The notes: generated by a model not told the origin, from the letters alone. 46,919 bases of DNA from UBA1181 sp963631545 (GCA_963631545.1 CAVGRN010000015.1:1-46919); one strand, 5' to 3'. Shown: positions 15,139-24,373, counted from the stretch's first letter. Numbers and translations: made by a program.

Positions 15139-15612
15139 ATGAAGGTTATACTCGCAACCATTGGCAAAACTAATAATTTATCCTTTAAAAACGCAATATC
15201 CGACTATCAAAAGCGGTTGAAGTTTTACTTGACTTTTGAGATGGAGGAACTCCCCGACCTGAAAAATGCGAAAAGCCTCAGCGAGGTGCAGCAGAAGCAG
15301 AAAGAGGGTGAAATGCTGTTGAAGAGTTTTCAGGAGGGCGATGTGGTGATTTTGTTAGACGACAAGGGCGAGCAGTTTACCTCCGTCGGGTTCTCCACGT
15401 ATTTGGAGAAGAAAATGACGTCGGGACTGAAGCGTCTTGTTTTTGTTGTGGGCGGCCCGTATGGGTTCTCGCAGGAGGTTTACGATAGGGCGGATGGGAA
15501 GATTTCCCTCTCGCGGATGACTTTCTCCCACCAGATGGTGCGGCTTGTTTTCGTTGAGCAGTTGTATCGTGCGATGACCATTTTGCGTGGCGAGCCGTAT
15601 CACCACGAATAA
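15139..15612 (+). CDS. rlmH: 23S rRNA pseudouridine-1915 N3-methyltransferase
   Basis: 157 residues. SPOUT knot methyltransferase: MKVILATIGKT start, VILLDDKGEQFTS, the AdoMet loop VVGGPYGFSQEVYDRAD, and the conserved end LSRMTFSHQMVRLVFVEQLY followed by RA and PYHHE. RlmH modifies helix 69 of 23S rRNA in the assembled ribosome. The longer frame from 14434 is an antisense shadow of nadC; the ATG at 15139 just after a promoter is the true start. Confidence 0.96.
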   Translation: MKVILATIGKTNNLSFKNAISDYQKRLKFYLTFEMEELPDLKNAKSLSEVQQKQKEGEMLLKSFQEGDVVILLDDKGEQFTSVGFSTYLEKKMTSGLKRLVFVVGGPYGFSQEVYDRADGKISLSRMTFSHQMVRLVFVEQLYRAMTILRGEPYHHE

Positions 15613-15690
15613 ATGTTTGTTTGGTTTTTGTGTGGTCTGCCTTATGTATGCGCTTTCAGCGGGGACGGAAAGTTGTTGGAGGAAATTTGC

Positions 15691-15698
15691 TAAATTTG
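15691..15698 (+). promoter_or_regulatory. Promoter of the HxlR-type gene (TAAATTTG)
   Basis: TAAATTTG, 16 bases before the ATG at 15715. Confidence 0.5.
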
Positions 15699-15714
15699 CC
15701 AAAATTACGCTCTG

Positions 15715-16074
15715 ATGGACAAAAAGACAATCCTTGATGCGACGTTCCCGCAATGTCCGATTAGAAATATTCTTTCCCGCATCGGCGACAAATGGACGTT
15801 GCTTGTGCTTTATACCCTTGACCAGAAAGGCACTTTGCGTTTCAATGACCTCTGTCGAACCATTCCGGACATATCCCAGAAAATGCTCACGGCAACGCTG
15901 AAGGTGCTGGTGGAAGACGGCTTGGTGACGCGGGAACTTTACCCCGAAGTTCCACCGAAAGTGGAGTACAAACTCTCCGTAAGAGGGGAAAGCCTTATTC
16001 CCCATCTGAATTCCCTCATTGGTTGGGCTATCGAGAATTTTGATGCCATCCTATCCGACCGCCAGAAAATGTAG
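15715..16074 (+). CDS. HxlR-family winged-helix regulator
   Basis: 119 residues. Typical HxlR layout: the N-terminal Cys in QCPIRNILSRIGDKWTLLVL (about 14-33), the winged helix with RFNDLCRTIPDISQKMLTAT and LKVLVEDGLVTRE, and the wing PPKVEYKLSVRG. The Cys near residue 15 is the redox or electrophile sensor in some relatives. It stands alone between rlmH and the kinase gene, with its own promoter. The target is unknown. Confidence 0.9.
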   Translation: MDKKTILDATFPQCPIRNILSRIGDKWTLLVLYTLDQKGTLRFNDLCRTIPDISQKMLTATLKVLVEDGLVTRELYPEVPPKVEYKLSVRGESLIPHLNSLIGWAIENFDAILSDRQKM

Positions 16075-16131
16075 TTTCGTAAGTTCCCAAATGTGTGCAC
16101 TCGTAATAATCCACCGCAAAGTAATGTGCTT

Positions 16132-16147
16132 TGGCACGGCTTTTGCT
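16132..16147 (+). promoter_or_regulatory. Sigma-54 promoter upstream of the histidine kinase
   Basis: TGGCACGGCTTTTGCT fits the consensus TGGCACG-N4-TTGCW at every fixed position. GG lies at 16133-16134 and GC at 16145-16146, the proper -24/-12 spacing. The predicted start, about 12 bases past GC, is near 16158, right at the first ATG of the kinase gene. No housekeeping TAnnTTTG was seen in the gap. Confidence 0.75.
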
Positions 16148-16157
16148 TCTTTCTTTT

Positions 16158-19100
16158 ATGAATAGGTCTCTTTTGTACATATTAGGAAAAATGAGAAACT
16201 GGGTTGGAAAAATACGCTCTGGATTGTCTGCTGCGGATTCCGCTGTGGCTTTCGGTGGGTGCGCCGTTTTTTTGTTTTTCCTGACGTTTGTGCTTGATGT
16301 TTACAGGGATCGGACGATATATCAGGAGGTGGATGTGGGGGCTTTCCAGCGGGAGTTCCGCCAAAAGGAGCAATATGCGTGGAAGACACTCGAAGAGATA
16401 AGAACCATGTTGACGGAGAAAGGCGTGGAGGGCGTATCCGCGCGGCGTAGCCTTTACAGTGAGTCGATGAACCGTCAGGTGGCATTCCAAATATACAAAG
16501 GGAATAAACTGCTGTATTGGTCTGATAGGAATGTCTCGATAAGAAGTTTGGACGATTTCGAGTTTGAGAAAGAATTCTTTTTCAAGGCGGATAATGCGTT
16601 GGTTGTAGTCGCGCAAACATTTGTGAGGGAGTATCGCTGTGTGGCGTTAATCAAGATTAAAGACAGATTTTTTCACAAGAAGAATAGTCCGCACAACCAT
16701 TTCGCGCGGTCGTTTGGGATTCCTGGCTCGGTGGTGGTGTTGCCGATGGGCGACGGCGGGGTGCGCGGCGTCCCGATCCGGTCGGAGTCTGGCAGGGCGT
16801 TGTTTACTTTGTCCAACACGAAGTATCAGTCGGATAGGGTGCCAGTTACTGTGTCATGCCTCTTCTTTTGGCTGCTTGCCACTTTTTGCTTGATACAGTG
16901 TGTGGACAGTGCGGTGTCTGTTGCCGAGGAGAAATATCCGAAGAAGAAGGGAGTTTTTGTGTGGGTTGGCGTTGGCGTATTGTTGTTGCTGACGCTGGTT
17001 TCGGCAGTAACCCATTTCCCGGATTTCTGGTATGGCAATCCGCTGACGGTGGGTTTCACGTTTCGGTCTGCCAACGGCAGCACTTTATCACACCTTTATC
17101 TGTATCTGTTTTCCCTTTGGGGCATTATTTTACTTGTGAAGCGCCATTGCACGGTGTGCAGACTGCATGAGGTGCTTAGTGGGTGGCGGCTCACGGCGGC
17201 GATTGCTGGGGTCAAAACGGTGCCGATTTTGTTGGCGTGTGCGTTCATCTCTATGATGCGCGATTTGGTGATGTCGTCCGAGATGAATGTGGCAGTTTCG
17301 TTTGTGCAGGATGTGTCGGTCGAGACGCTGTTTCTGTTGCTTTTCGCCTTTGTGCTTTCGTACTTGTTTTTCTCTGCATTGGGCGTTGTCCGTAAGTTTT
17401 ATGCGGACAAGGGGAATGTGGGGCAGATTGTCGCCATTCATTTCGTGTTGACCATTGCGGTGGTGTGCGGCTATGCGGCGCAGGATTGTTGGGTGGAGGC
17501 TTTGTGCGCTTTGGTGGGTACTGCCGTTATTCTTTTTGCGGATATCTACTCCATTTATTACGAAGTCAATTCATTTCTTTATGCCACGCCGATTGCATTC
17601 ATTTTCGTCAATGTCATCATCGGCTTGTCCTACCATTACTCGGAGATGAAGAATGAAAGGACATTCAAGAGTATGGCGTATGATGTGAGTAGGCGTGATT
17701 GTGTGATACGGGACGATGTGGCAGAGAGTGTGTTGGTGGACAGAAGCAAACTGCTGTTGGCCGACTCCTGTTGCACATCGCGCGTCGGGGGCAGGACGGA
17801 TGAAGATTTGACGGCGTATGTGCGCGACATCTATTTCGTCCCGTTTGCGGACAAGTATGATTTAGAGATCCAAACCTGCGGTCCGCTCGACACGTTGGTG
17901 CTGCGGAAGGTCAACTACAAGCAGATGCTTTTCCCGAATCATCGGTATCTCGAAAATAAATTCCGAAGATTGGATGGGTCTATCTTCTATGCCAATAAAG
18001 ACGAGGCTTTGGGCGTCTCTTTCTTAGGGAAAATACCGTTGCCGGGCGATTCTGCCGTCTACCTGAAATTCTACAGGACGGTCGGGTATGACAGGGTGAG
18101 CTTCTTGGAGCAGTCGGTGCATGGCTCGCTTGCCAATCAGCCCTCGCAGGCAAAGTACTTGGATGGCGAATTGAGCTATTTTGACGGCGATTTCCACTAC
18201 CCGGCACAGATGGCTTGGTTGGAGCCAGAGTCGCACGTAGAGGCCGACTACGTTGTCTCCGTCAACCAGTACAAGCATTATGTACATAAATTCAAAAGGG
18301 GGAAGAGTTGTTCGGTGGTGAGCGTTCCGGAGCGGCAGAGTTATGCGTATGTGATACTTATGACCTACCTTTTTGCCGTGTACGTCATTTACTCGTTAGT
18401 ATATTTCGCCTTTCAGCAGATGTGGAAGGGTTTCCTCAAAAAGCGGAAATCCGTTTTGAATCGCATGCAGCTGATCTTTGTGGGTCCATTGCTTGTCGCG
18501 TTCGTGGTTTTGGCAACGGCATCCGTTCCGTTTTTCATCGGGCAGATGCGCAAGGCGCAGTTTGCCGAGTTGAGGGAGAAATCGATGTCAGTGCAGCAGA
18601 GTTTGCAGCACTTGGTGGAACTTTCGAGTGATATGAAAAGCGTGAAGAGCCTCCTCTTCCCCGAAATTAAGAAACTCTCCAACCAGTTTCATACAGACAT
18701 TCTGCTATATGACAGGGAGGGAAAACTCCTTATGTCGTCGCGGCCGTTGTTTGTGGCAGTGGGTCGCCGTCAATCCAACCTGATGGAGCCGAAGGTGTTT
18801 TTCGGGGTGGTGTCAGACGATGTGTTGTTGGAACAGGTCGGCAAAGTGTCGTGTTATGCGTGGTATGTGCGTGCGTTCAACCTGCAGAATGTTGACATCG
18901 GTTATATCCATTTGCAGTCGCAGAAGGCGTATGAAAGCGTGCGGAACGACATTGTCAACCTGTGGACGGTAGTGTTGGATATCTACCTTTTCGTGTCGGT
19001 TTTCTCCATTTTCGTGATTTGGTTGCTCAACAGAAGCACGACACGCCCGCTGAGACTCCTCACCGAACGGTTCGCGCAAATACAGTTGACGGGCGAGAAT

Positions 19101-19886
19101 AACCCGATACCCTACGCCAACGAGGATGAGATTGGCGACCTTGTGAAGCAATACAACAAGATGGCGAAAGAACTGAAAGTGCAGGCGGACAAGCTGTCGC
19201 GTGCGGAGCGTGAGTTCGCTTGGCGCGAGATGGCGCGACGCATCGCCCATGAAATCAAAAACCCACTGACGCCTATGCGGCTGAGCGTGCAGCAGTGCCT
19301 GCGCAAACAGCAATTGGACCCAGAGCATTTCGACGAGTATTTCCAAAACACAGCCAAGATATTGATAGACCAGATAGACAACTTAGCCAACATCGCATCG
19401 GAGTTCTCCTCCTTTGCGAAGGTGTCTGAGGCGAGGCCGTGCCAAATGGACATTGTCGCAAAACTGCGTTCCACCGTCGACTTGTTCGTCAACAACTCCG
19501 AGGACGTCTCGTTTACGTTAAACCTAAACGGCTGCACTTGCGAGTATATCTGGATGGACGACAAACAGGTGCTGCAAGTGTTCAACAACCTTTTCCGAAA
19601 CGCCATACAGTCCATTCCGCCCGACAGACCCGGAAGAGTGGAGGTGTCATTCAACCGCGAGGGCGACGTCGCCTACGTGCGTGTGAAGGACAATGGATGC
19701 GGTATCTCGGACGAGGTGCGAGAGCGTATGTTCGAGCCGAATTTCACCACCAAAACCAGCGGTATGGGATTGGGTTTGGCAATTGTCAAAGGCATTCTGC
19801 TCTCTATGGGCGGCGATATTTGGTTTGAAACAGAATTGGGCGTAGGCACCACATTCATCTTAAAGTTTCCTATATACAAAGGATAG
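16158..19886 (+). CDS. Very large NtrY-like sensor histidine kinase
   Basis: 1242 residues from ATG 16158. If transcription begins at the sigma-54 site, this start would be nearly leaderless, and ATG 16191 (giving MRNWVGKIRSG) leaves a normal leader. One membrane helix near 32-52, an extracytoplasmic region to about 235, a block of some eight helices to about 500, a second large extracytoplasmic region, then helices near 735 and 785, a third sensor segment, and a helix near 945. HAMP follows, with the dimer helix carrying WREMARRIAHEIKNPLTPM (His1031). The catalytic domain has N-box NLFRNAIQSIP, G1 VKDNGCGISDE and G2 TSGMGLGLAIVKG. There is no receiver domain and no response regulator next to it. 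The His-box resembles NtrY, whose partners are sigma-54 activators, which fits the promoter class. Confidence 0.9.
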   Translation: MNRSLLYILGKMRNWVGKIRSGLSAADSAVAFGGCAVFLFFLTFVLDVYRDRTIYQEVDVGAFQREFRQKEQYAWKTLEEIRTMLTEKGVEGVSARRSLYSESMNRQVAFQIYKGNKLLYWSDRNVSIRSLDDFEFEKEFFFKADNALVVVAQTFVREYRCVALIKIKDRFFHKKNSPHNHFARSFGIPGSVVVLPMGDGGVRGVPIRSESGRALFTLSNTKYQSDRVPVTVSCLFFWLLATFCLIQCVDSAVSVAEEKYPKKKGVFVWVGVGVLLLLTLVSAVTHFPDFWYGNPLTVGFTFRSANGSTLSHLYLYLFSLWGIILLVKRHCTVCRLHEVLSGWRLTAAIAGVKTVPILLACAFISMMRDLVMSSEMNVAVSFVQDVSVETLFLLLFAFVLSYLFFSALGVVRKFYADKGNVGQIVAIHFVLTIAVVCGYAAQDCWVEALCALVGTAVILFADIYSIYYEVNSFLYATPIAFIFVNVIIGLSYHYSEMKNERTFKSMAYDVSRRDCVIRDDVAESVLVDRSKLLLADSCCTSRVGGRTDEDLTAYVRDIYFVPFADKYDLEIQTCGPLDTLVLRKVNYKQMLFPNHRYLENKFRRLDGSIFYANKDEALGVSFLGKIPLPGDSAVYLKFYRTVGYDRVSFLEQSVHGSLANQPSQAKYLDGELSYFDGDFHYPAQMAWLEPESHVEADYVVSVNQYKHYVHKFKRGKSCSVVSVPERQSYAYVILMTYLFAVYVIYSLVYFAFQQMWKGFLKKRKSVLNRMQLIFVGPLLVAFVVLATASVPFFIGQMRKAQFAELREKSMSVQQSLQHLVELSSDMKSVKSLLFPEIKKLSNQFHTDILLYDREGKLLMSSRPLFVAVGRRQSNLMEPKVFFGVVSDDVLLEQVGKVSCYAWYVRAFNLQNVDIGYIHLQSQKAYESVRNDIVNLWTVVLDIYLFVSVFSIFVIWLLNRSTTRPLRLLTERFAQIQLTGENNPIPYANEDEIGDLVKQYNKMAKELKVQADKLSRAEREFAWREMARRIAHEIKNPLTPMRLSVQQCLRKQQLDPEHFDEYFQNTAKILIDQIDNLANIASEFSSFAKVSEARPCQMDIVAKLRSTVDLFVNNSEDVSFTLNLNGCTCEYIWMDDKQVLQVFNNLFRNAIQSIPPDRPGRVEVSFNREGDVAYVRVKDNGCGISDEVRERMFEPNFTTKTSGMGLGLAIVKGILLSMGGDIWFETELGVGTTFILKFPIYKG

Positions 19887-19972
19887 GCGAAAGTGCGAGG
19901 CTGTTGTGTTTTTTTAAGGTCACGTTCAAAAGGATTTTGGCTAAAATCCAGTCAAATCCCATAACTTCTTAG

Positions 19973-19980
19973 TATATTTG
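19973..19980 (+). promoter_or_regulatory. Promoter of porQ-cmk (TATATTTG)
   Basis: A perfect TAnnTTTG, 19 bases before ATG 20000 and 43 before ATG 20024. Confidence 0.55.
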
Positions 19981-19999
19981 AAGCGAATATCTGAGCGTA

Positions 20000-21046
20000 A
20001 TGTTTGGATTCGAATTTTTTGTTATGCTATTAGGAAAACTGAGATTTTTGCTTGCCGTATGCTTGTGCTGCCTCCCTTGTATGATGTGGGCGGAGACAGG
20101 CGAGGGAACCTATCGGTTCTTGAACTTTCCCTATTCGGCTAAAACCGCGGGGATAGGCGGTGAGAACATCTCCGTCTTTACTGACAATCCCTCCCAATTA
20201 ATCAATAACCCAGCTCTGTTCAGGGGGTCGATGCGGAACGCCTTGTCGCTGACGTATGTCAATTATTTGGCAGACGCTAATGGTGGCGTGGCCTCCTATG
20301 CTTTCACACCGGATAGTTTGAACTATTTCGGCTTCAACTTTATGTTTATGGGGTATGGAGATTTGGAGGGTTATGACAAATACGGCACGCCGATGGGTGA
20401 TTTCTCGGCGGGCGATTTCGCTTGGAACTTAGTCTACGGACGCTACCTCGGCGGCGGCGTGAGTTTGGGCGTCTCGATGAAGCCTGTCTACTCGCACATC
20501 GACACATATAGCAGTTTCGGCTTGGCGTTCGATGTGGGCGCGGCGTTCCTTCGCGAAGATTGGGGCTTCTCCGCAGGCTTCGCTGTCCGCAACTTCGGAC
20601 TTCGATTCACGGATTATTATGACGACCAGCCGTCGGAGCGGTTGCCGTGGAATATGCAGATAGGCGTGTCGAAGAAGTTGGCGCATGCGCCGTTCCGCTT
20701 CTCCATCACCTACGATCATTTGAACGATTGGAATCTGAAATACACAAAAGCCGCCTCCCTTTCCGGAGAAGCGGAGGATGTGCTGTTTGCGGATATGCTG
20801 TTCCGCCATTTTGTGTTTGGCGTGGAGATACTGTTCTCAAAATATTTCCACATTGATGTGGGCTACAACCACCGCCGCAACCGCGAGTATGCGCTCGCCA
20901 ACGCACGGGCCATCAACGGATTCTCATTCGGCGCAGGCTTTGCGGTGTACAAGTTCAACCTCGATGCGGCGTATGCGCAGTATGCGCCATCGGGCGGAAC
21001 GTTCACGTTGACTTTATCCTCTAACATAGACTCATTCAAAAAGTGA
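20000..21046 (+). CDS. porQ: Type IX secretion system protein PorQ
   Basis: 348 residues. Signal peptide ending at MMWAE (about residue 32); ATG 20024 would shorten only the n-region. The mature protein starts with TYRFLNFPYSAKTAGIGGEN, NPSQLINNPAL and LSLTYVNYLADANGG, the PorQ/PorV-like outer-membrane barrel pattern. The rest is alternating Gly/aromatic strands to the end. PorQ belongs to the attachment complex that hands T9SS cargo to the cell surface. The next genes are cmk and ispH, an order I also recall near porQ in Porphyromonas gingivalis. The stop overlaps the cmk start as TGATG. Confidence 0.88.
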   Translation: MFGFEFFVMLLGKLRFLLAVCLCCLPCMMWAETGEGTYRFLNFPYSAKTAGIGGENISVFTDNPSQLINNPALFRGSMRNALSLTYVNYLADANGGVASYAFTPDSLNYFGFNFMFMGYGDLEGYDKYGTPMGDFSAGDFAWNLVYGRYLGGGVSLGVSMKPVYSHIDTYSSFGLAFDVGAAFLREDWGFSAGFAVRNFGLRFTDYYDDQPSERLPWNMQIGVSKKLAHAPFRFSITYDHLNDWNLKYTKAASLSGEAEDVLFADMLFRHFVFGVEILFSKYFHIDVGYNHRRNREYALANARAINGFSFGAGFAVYKFNLDAAYAQYAPSGGTFTLTLSSNIDSFKK

Positions 21047-21735
21047 TGAAAAAGATAATTGTTGCGATTGATGGTTTTTCCTCCTGTGGAAAAAGCACGT
21101 TGGCGAAAGACCTTGCCAAGGCTGTCGGGTATGCGTATGTCGACACCGGCGCAATGTACAGGGCTGTAACGCTGTTTTGCTTGCGAAACGGCTTGCTGAC
21201 GGGCGGTGTGGTGGACGAGGACGGACTTCGCGATAGAATGTCCGAAATCCACATTTCGTTTGGTTTCAGTGCTGAAAAGAATAGAAACGAGACTTATCTG
21301 AACGGCGAGAACGTGGAGGATGAAATCCGTACGATGAATGTTTCTAACAACGTGAGTCTTGTCAGTTCCATCGGTTTCGTGAGGAAGGAGATGGTGCGCC
21401 AGCAACAATCATACAGTGCTGGAAAGGGCTTGGTGATGGACGGCCGCGACATCGGTACGGTGGTCTTCCCAGATGCGGAACTGAAGATCTTCCTGACGGC
21501 AGACCCCGCCGTGCGTGCGAAACGCCGCTACGACGAGTTGACCGCTAAGGGTGAGAAAGTGTCGTTGGAGGAAATCCTTGAGAATGTGAAGCAACGCGAC
21601 TACTTGGACCAGACGCGCAAGGAGAGTCCGCTACGCAAGGCCGATGATGCCATTGTGTTAGACAATGGAAACCTTACAATCCCAGAGCAGAACGAGTGGG
21701 TGCTGAAACTGTTCCGCGAACGGGTGAACGGCTGA
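21046..21735 (+). CDS. cmk: Cytidylate kinase
   Basis: 229 residues from the ATG that shares its A with the porQ stop. P-loop IDGFSSCGKSTLAKDLA (6-22), CMP site DTGAMYRAVTLF, and GRDIGTVVFPDAELKIFLTA with the following RAKRRYDE lid. It phosphorylates CMP and dCMP. Translational coupling to porQ suggests joint expression, although the functions are unrelated. Confidence 0.96.
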   Translation: MKKIIVAIDGFSSCGKSTLAKDLAKAVGYAYVDTGAMYRAVTLFCLRNGLLTGGVVDEDGLRDRMSEIHISFGFSAEKNRNETYLNGENVEDEIRTMNVSNNVSLVSSIGFVRKEMVRQQQSYSAGKGLVMDGRDIGTVVFPDAELKIFLTADPAVRAKRRYDELTAKGEKVSLEEILENVKQRDYLDQTRKESPLRKADDAIVLDNGNLTIPEQNEWVLKLFRERVNG

Positions 21736-21814
21736 CTTTATTTGCAAACGATTTTGCAGTAGTCCACTTGTCTGGCTTTTATAAACTGATGAACGGAAAT
21801 ATTTGTTGTTCCTG

Positions 21815-22678
21815 ATGATGAAGGTGGAGATAGATGAAAACTCTGGATTTTGTTTTGGTGTCGTTACGGCGATAACCAAGGCAGAGGAGGAGTTGTCGCG
21901 CAACGGCCGACTCTACTGCTTGGGTGCGATTGTGCATAATAGTATGGAGGTGGGGCGTTTAGAAGGAAAGGGACTGACGACGATAGACAGGGAAACATTC
22001 GACCAACTGAAAAACGACCGCGTGTTGTTCCGCGCCCACGGCGAGCCACCAGCCACCTACCTTCGCGCCAAGGAAAACCACATTACGGTGATTGACGCTA
22101 CCTGCCCCGTGGTGCTGAACCTTCAAAAAAGAATCAGAAAAGCATACGAGGAATCAAATCACGAGGAGATGCAAATCGTGATTTACGGGAAAGAGGCGCA
22201 CGCCGAAGTGAACGGCCTGGTGGGGCAGACAGACGGACACGCCATTGTGGTTGGACGGGTGGAAGACCTCGCTAAGCTGGATTTCACGAAAGACATCTGC
22301 CTATTTTCTCAAACCACAAAATCCATTGAAGGCTTTAATCAGATTGTGGAGGAGATTCGGAGCAGAATGTCGCCAGGTCGCCGTTTTGAGTATAATGATA
22401 CGATTTGCCGCCAGGTGGCGAACCGTATCCCTAAAATCGTGGATTTCGCATCGAAGCACGAATTGGTGCTATTTGTGAGCGGTAAGGAAAGTTCCAACGG
22501 AAAGGTGCTGTTTGACGAGTGCCGCAAGGTGAACAAGAACATCTATATGATTTCCGACCTCGACGAGTTGGACTATACGATTTTTGACGGCGTTTCTTCT
22601 GTCGGAATCTGCGGTGCCACTTCCACGCCCAAGTGGCTGATGGAGGAACTGAAACGAAAAATTGAGCGAGGTTACTAA
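21815..22678 (+). CDS. ispH: 4-hydroxy-3-methylbut-2-enyl diphosphate reductase
   Basis: 287 residues from the ATG giving MMKVEIDENSGFCFGV. An upstream TTG is not needed. The three iron-sulfur ligands are Cys13, Cys97 (IDATCPVV) and Cys198 (NDTICRQV), close to the E. coli positions. Substrate-binding AHGEPP, SQTTKS and GATSTPKWLMEE are present. IspH is the last step of the MEP isoprenoid route and makes IPP and DMAPP. A 79-base gap separates it from cmk and 51 bases from pfkA. Confidence 0.96.
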   Translation: MMKVEIDENSGFCFGVVTAITKAEEELSRNGRLYCLGAIVHNSMEVGRLEGKGLTTIDRETFDQLKNDRVLFRAHGEPPATYLRAKENHITVIDATCPVVLNLQKRIRKAYEESNHEEMQIVIYGKEAHAEVNGLVGQTDGHAIVVGRVEDLAKLDFTKDICLFSQTTKSIEGFNQIVEEIRSRMSPGRRFEYNDTICRQVANRIPKIVDFASKHELVLFVSGKESSNGKVLFDECRKVNKNIYMISDLDELDYTIFDGVSSVGICGATSTPKWLMEELKRKIERGY

Positions 22679-22729
22679 TCGCCATTAAATTAGAAAACTG
22701 AATGTTGTACCTTATAATATGCAAGAAAG

Positions 22730-23713
22730 ATGAAGTATCAGATTAATTGTATCGGAATTCTTACCTCAGGAGGAGATGCTCCGGGCATGAATGCAGCCAT
22801 CAGGTCGGTAACACGTGCCGCAATATCCCATGGAATAAGGGTGAAGGGTATTTACCGTGGATACAAAGGACTGATAGCGGGCGAAATCACGGAGTTCCAA
22901 ACGCAAAGCGTTAGTAACATCATCCAGCAGGGAGGAACAATATTGCGGACTGCCCGTTCCGCAGAGTTCAAAACCGAGGAGGGTAGAAAAATCGCCTACG
23001 AGAATATGGTGAAGGAGGAGATTGACGCCTTGGTTGTGCTGGGCGGCGACGGAACTTTCACCGGTGCGAGAATCTTCGCCCAGGAGTATAACATCCCAAT
23101 CGTCGGAGTGCCTTGCACCATCGACAATGACGTCTGCGGAACAGACTTTACCATCGGCTACGACACGGCGTTGAACACCATCACAGAGGCGGTGGATAAA
23201 ATCAGAGACACGGCTACCTCGCACGAGCGACTCTTCTTCGTGGAGGTGATGGGGCGCGATGCCGGGTTCCTCGCATTGAACTCAGCCATCGCTTCGGGGG
23301 CCGAGGCTGCCATCATCCCGGAAATTGAAACGTGCGAAGACCAGTTGGAGGCACTTATCCAACGTGGTTTCAGAAAAACGAAGAATAGCAGTATCGTGAT
23401 TGTCGCCGAGAGTGATGTTACGGGTGGTGCTATCGGCGTTGCCAACCGTTTGAAGGAGGCACACCCAGAGTACGATTCCCGTATCACTATCTTGGGACAC
23501 TTGCAACGCGGTGGTTCGCCATCCGCACAAGATCGTATCTTGGCAAGTCGCTTGGGCGCCGCTGCGATCGATGCCCTCTTGGAGGAGCAGCGCAACGTGA
23601 TGATCGGTATAGACGACGATGAGGTGGTGTACGTTCCGTTCACCAAAGCCATCAAGGACGACAAACCGGTTGACGTGCGCTTGATGGAGGTGTTAAAGAC
23701 ACTCTCTTGCTAA
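22730..23713 (+). CDS. pfkA: 6-phosphofructokinase
   Basis: 327 residues. GILTSGGDAPGMNAAIRSVT (9-28) at the N-terminus, GGDGTFTGA nucleotide loop near 104-112, PCTIDND with the catalytic Asp, MGRDAGFLAL and the LGHLQRGGSPSAQDR activation loop. GGDG rather than GGDD favours ATP over pyrophosphate as phosphate donor. The residue before TIDND is Cys, where ATP enzymes usually have Gly and pyrophosphate enzymes Lys. The enzyme makes fructose 1,6-bisphosphate in glycolysis. The next gene begins 2 bases after the stop. Confidence 0.95.
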   Translation: MKYQINCIGILTSGGDAPGMNAAIRSVTRAAISHGIRVKGIYRGYKGLIAGEITEFQTQSVSNIIQQGGTILRTARSAEFKTEEGRKIAYENMVKEEIDALVVLGGDGTFTGARIFAQEYNIPIVGVPCTIDNDVCGTDFTIGYDTALNTITEAVDKIRDTATSHERLFFVEVMGRDAGFLALNSAIASGAEAAIIPEIETCEDQLEALIQRGFRKTKNSSIVIVAESDVTGGAIGVANRLKEAHPEYDSRITILGHLQRGGSPSAQDRILASRLGAAAIDALLEEQRNVMIGIDDDEVVYVPFTKAIKDDKPVDVRLMEVLKTLSC

Positions 23714-23715
23714 GA

Positions 23716-24366
23716 ATGAAACTGTCGTTCGTCCCATCGAAGACAGACTTATATGTGGGTCTCATTGCCCTTTCCTTCCTCTTTCCAACGTTAGCGCGCG
23801 GACAGAAGGCGGGAACGGACAATGAGACGCTTGCTTATATCGACAAGTTCTGCAAAACTGCCATCCGAGAGATGTACCAATACCGCATTCCCGCCAGTAT
23901 TACCTTGGCGCAGGGTATTTTGGAGTCGGGCAGCGGTAGCAGCGACTTGGCGACGGTCGCCAACAACCATTTCGGCATTAAATGCACGAGCGACTATGTG
24001 GGCGACACCTTCTTGAAGGATGATGATAAGAAGGACGATTGCTTCCGCGTATATGTGGATGCCGAGTCTTCCTACCGCGACCATTCGCTTTTCTTGGTCT
24101 ACCGAAGCCGTTACGCATTCCTTTTCAATTATTGGATTCGTGATTACAAGGCGTGGGCTATCGGGCTGAAAAAGGCGGGTTATGCCACTAATCCCAACTA
24201 TCCGCAGTTGCTGATTGATGTGATTGAGAAATATAAATTGTATGAGTATGACCGCCACCCAGAGCGTTACGTTATGCGTGAGGAATCCGCACCTGACGAT
24301 ATTGTGAAGCGTGCTTTCCAGCGGAATGTGGGTGGGGACGGACAAACATCCGAAAGTTCTAACTGA
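23716..24366 (+). CDS. Exported glucosaminidase-domain protein (peptidoglycan hydrolase)
   Basis: 216 residues. The ATG at 23716 follows the pfkA stop by 2 bases; the upstream TTG overlaps it. Signal peptide at 1-30 (GLIALSFLFPTLARG). The domain at 40-190 is the FlgJ/endo-beta-N-acetylglucosaminidase type: IPASITLAQGILESGSGSSD with the catalytic Glu, LATVANNHFGIKC, YRDHSLFL, and YATNPNYPQLLIDVIEKYKL. These enzymes cut the glycan backbone of the cell wall. There is no LysM or SPOR anchor. The coupled next gene suggests a cell-wall pair. Confidence 0.9.
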   Translation: MKLSFVPSKTDLYVGLIALSFLFPTLARGQKAGTDNETLAYIDKFCKTAIREMYQYRIPASITLAQGILESGSGSSDLATVANNHFGIKCTSDYVGDTFLKDDDKKDDCFRVYVDAESSYRDHSLFLVYRSRYAFLFNYWIRDYKAWAIGLKKAGYATNPNYPQLLIDVIEKYKLYEYDRHPERYVMREESAPDDIVKRAFQRNVGGDGQTSESSN

Positions 24367-24373
24367 ATCTGGT

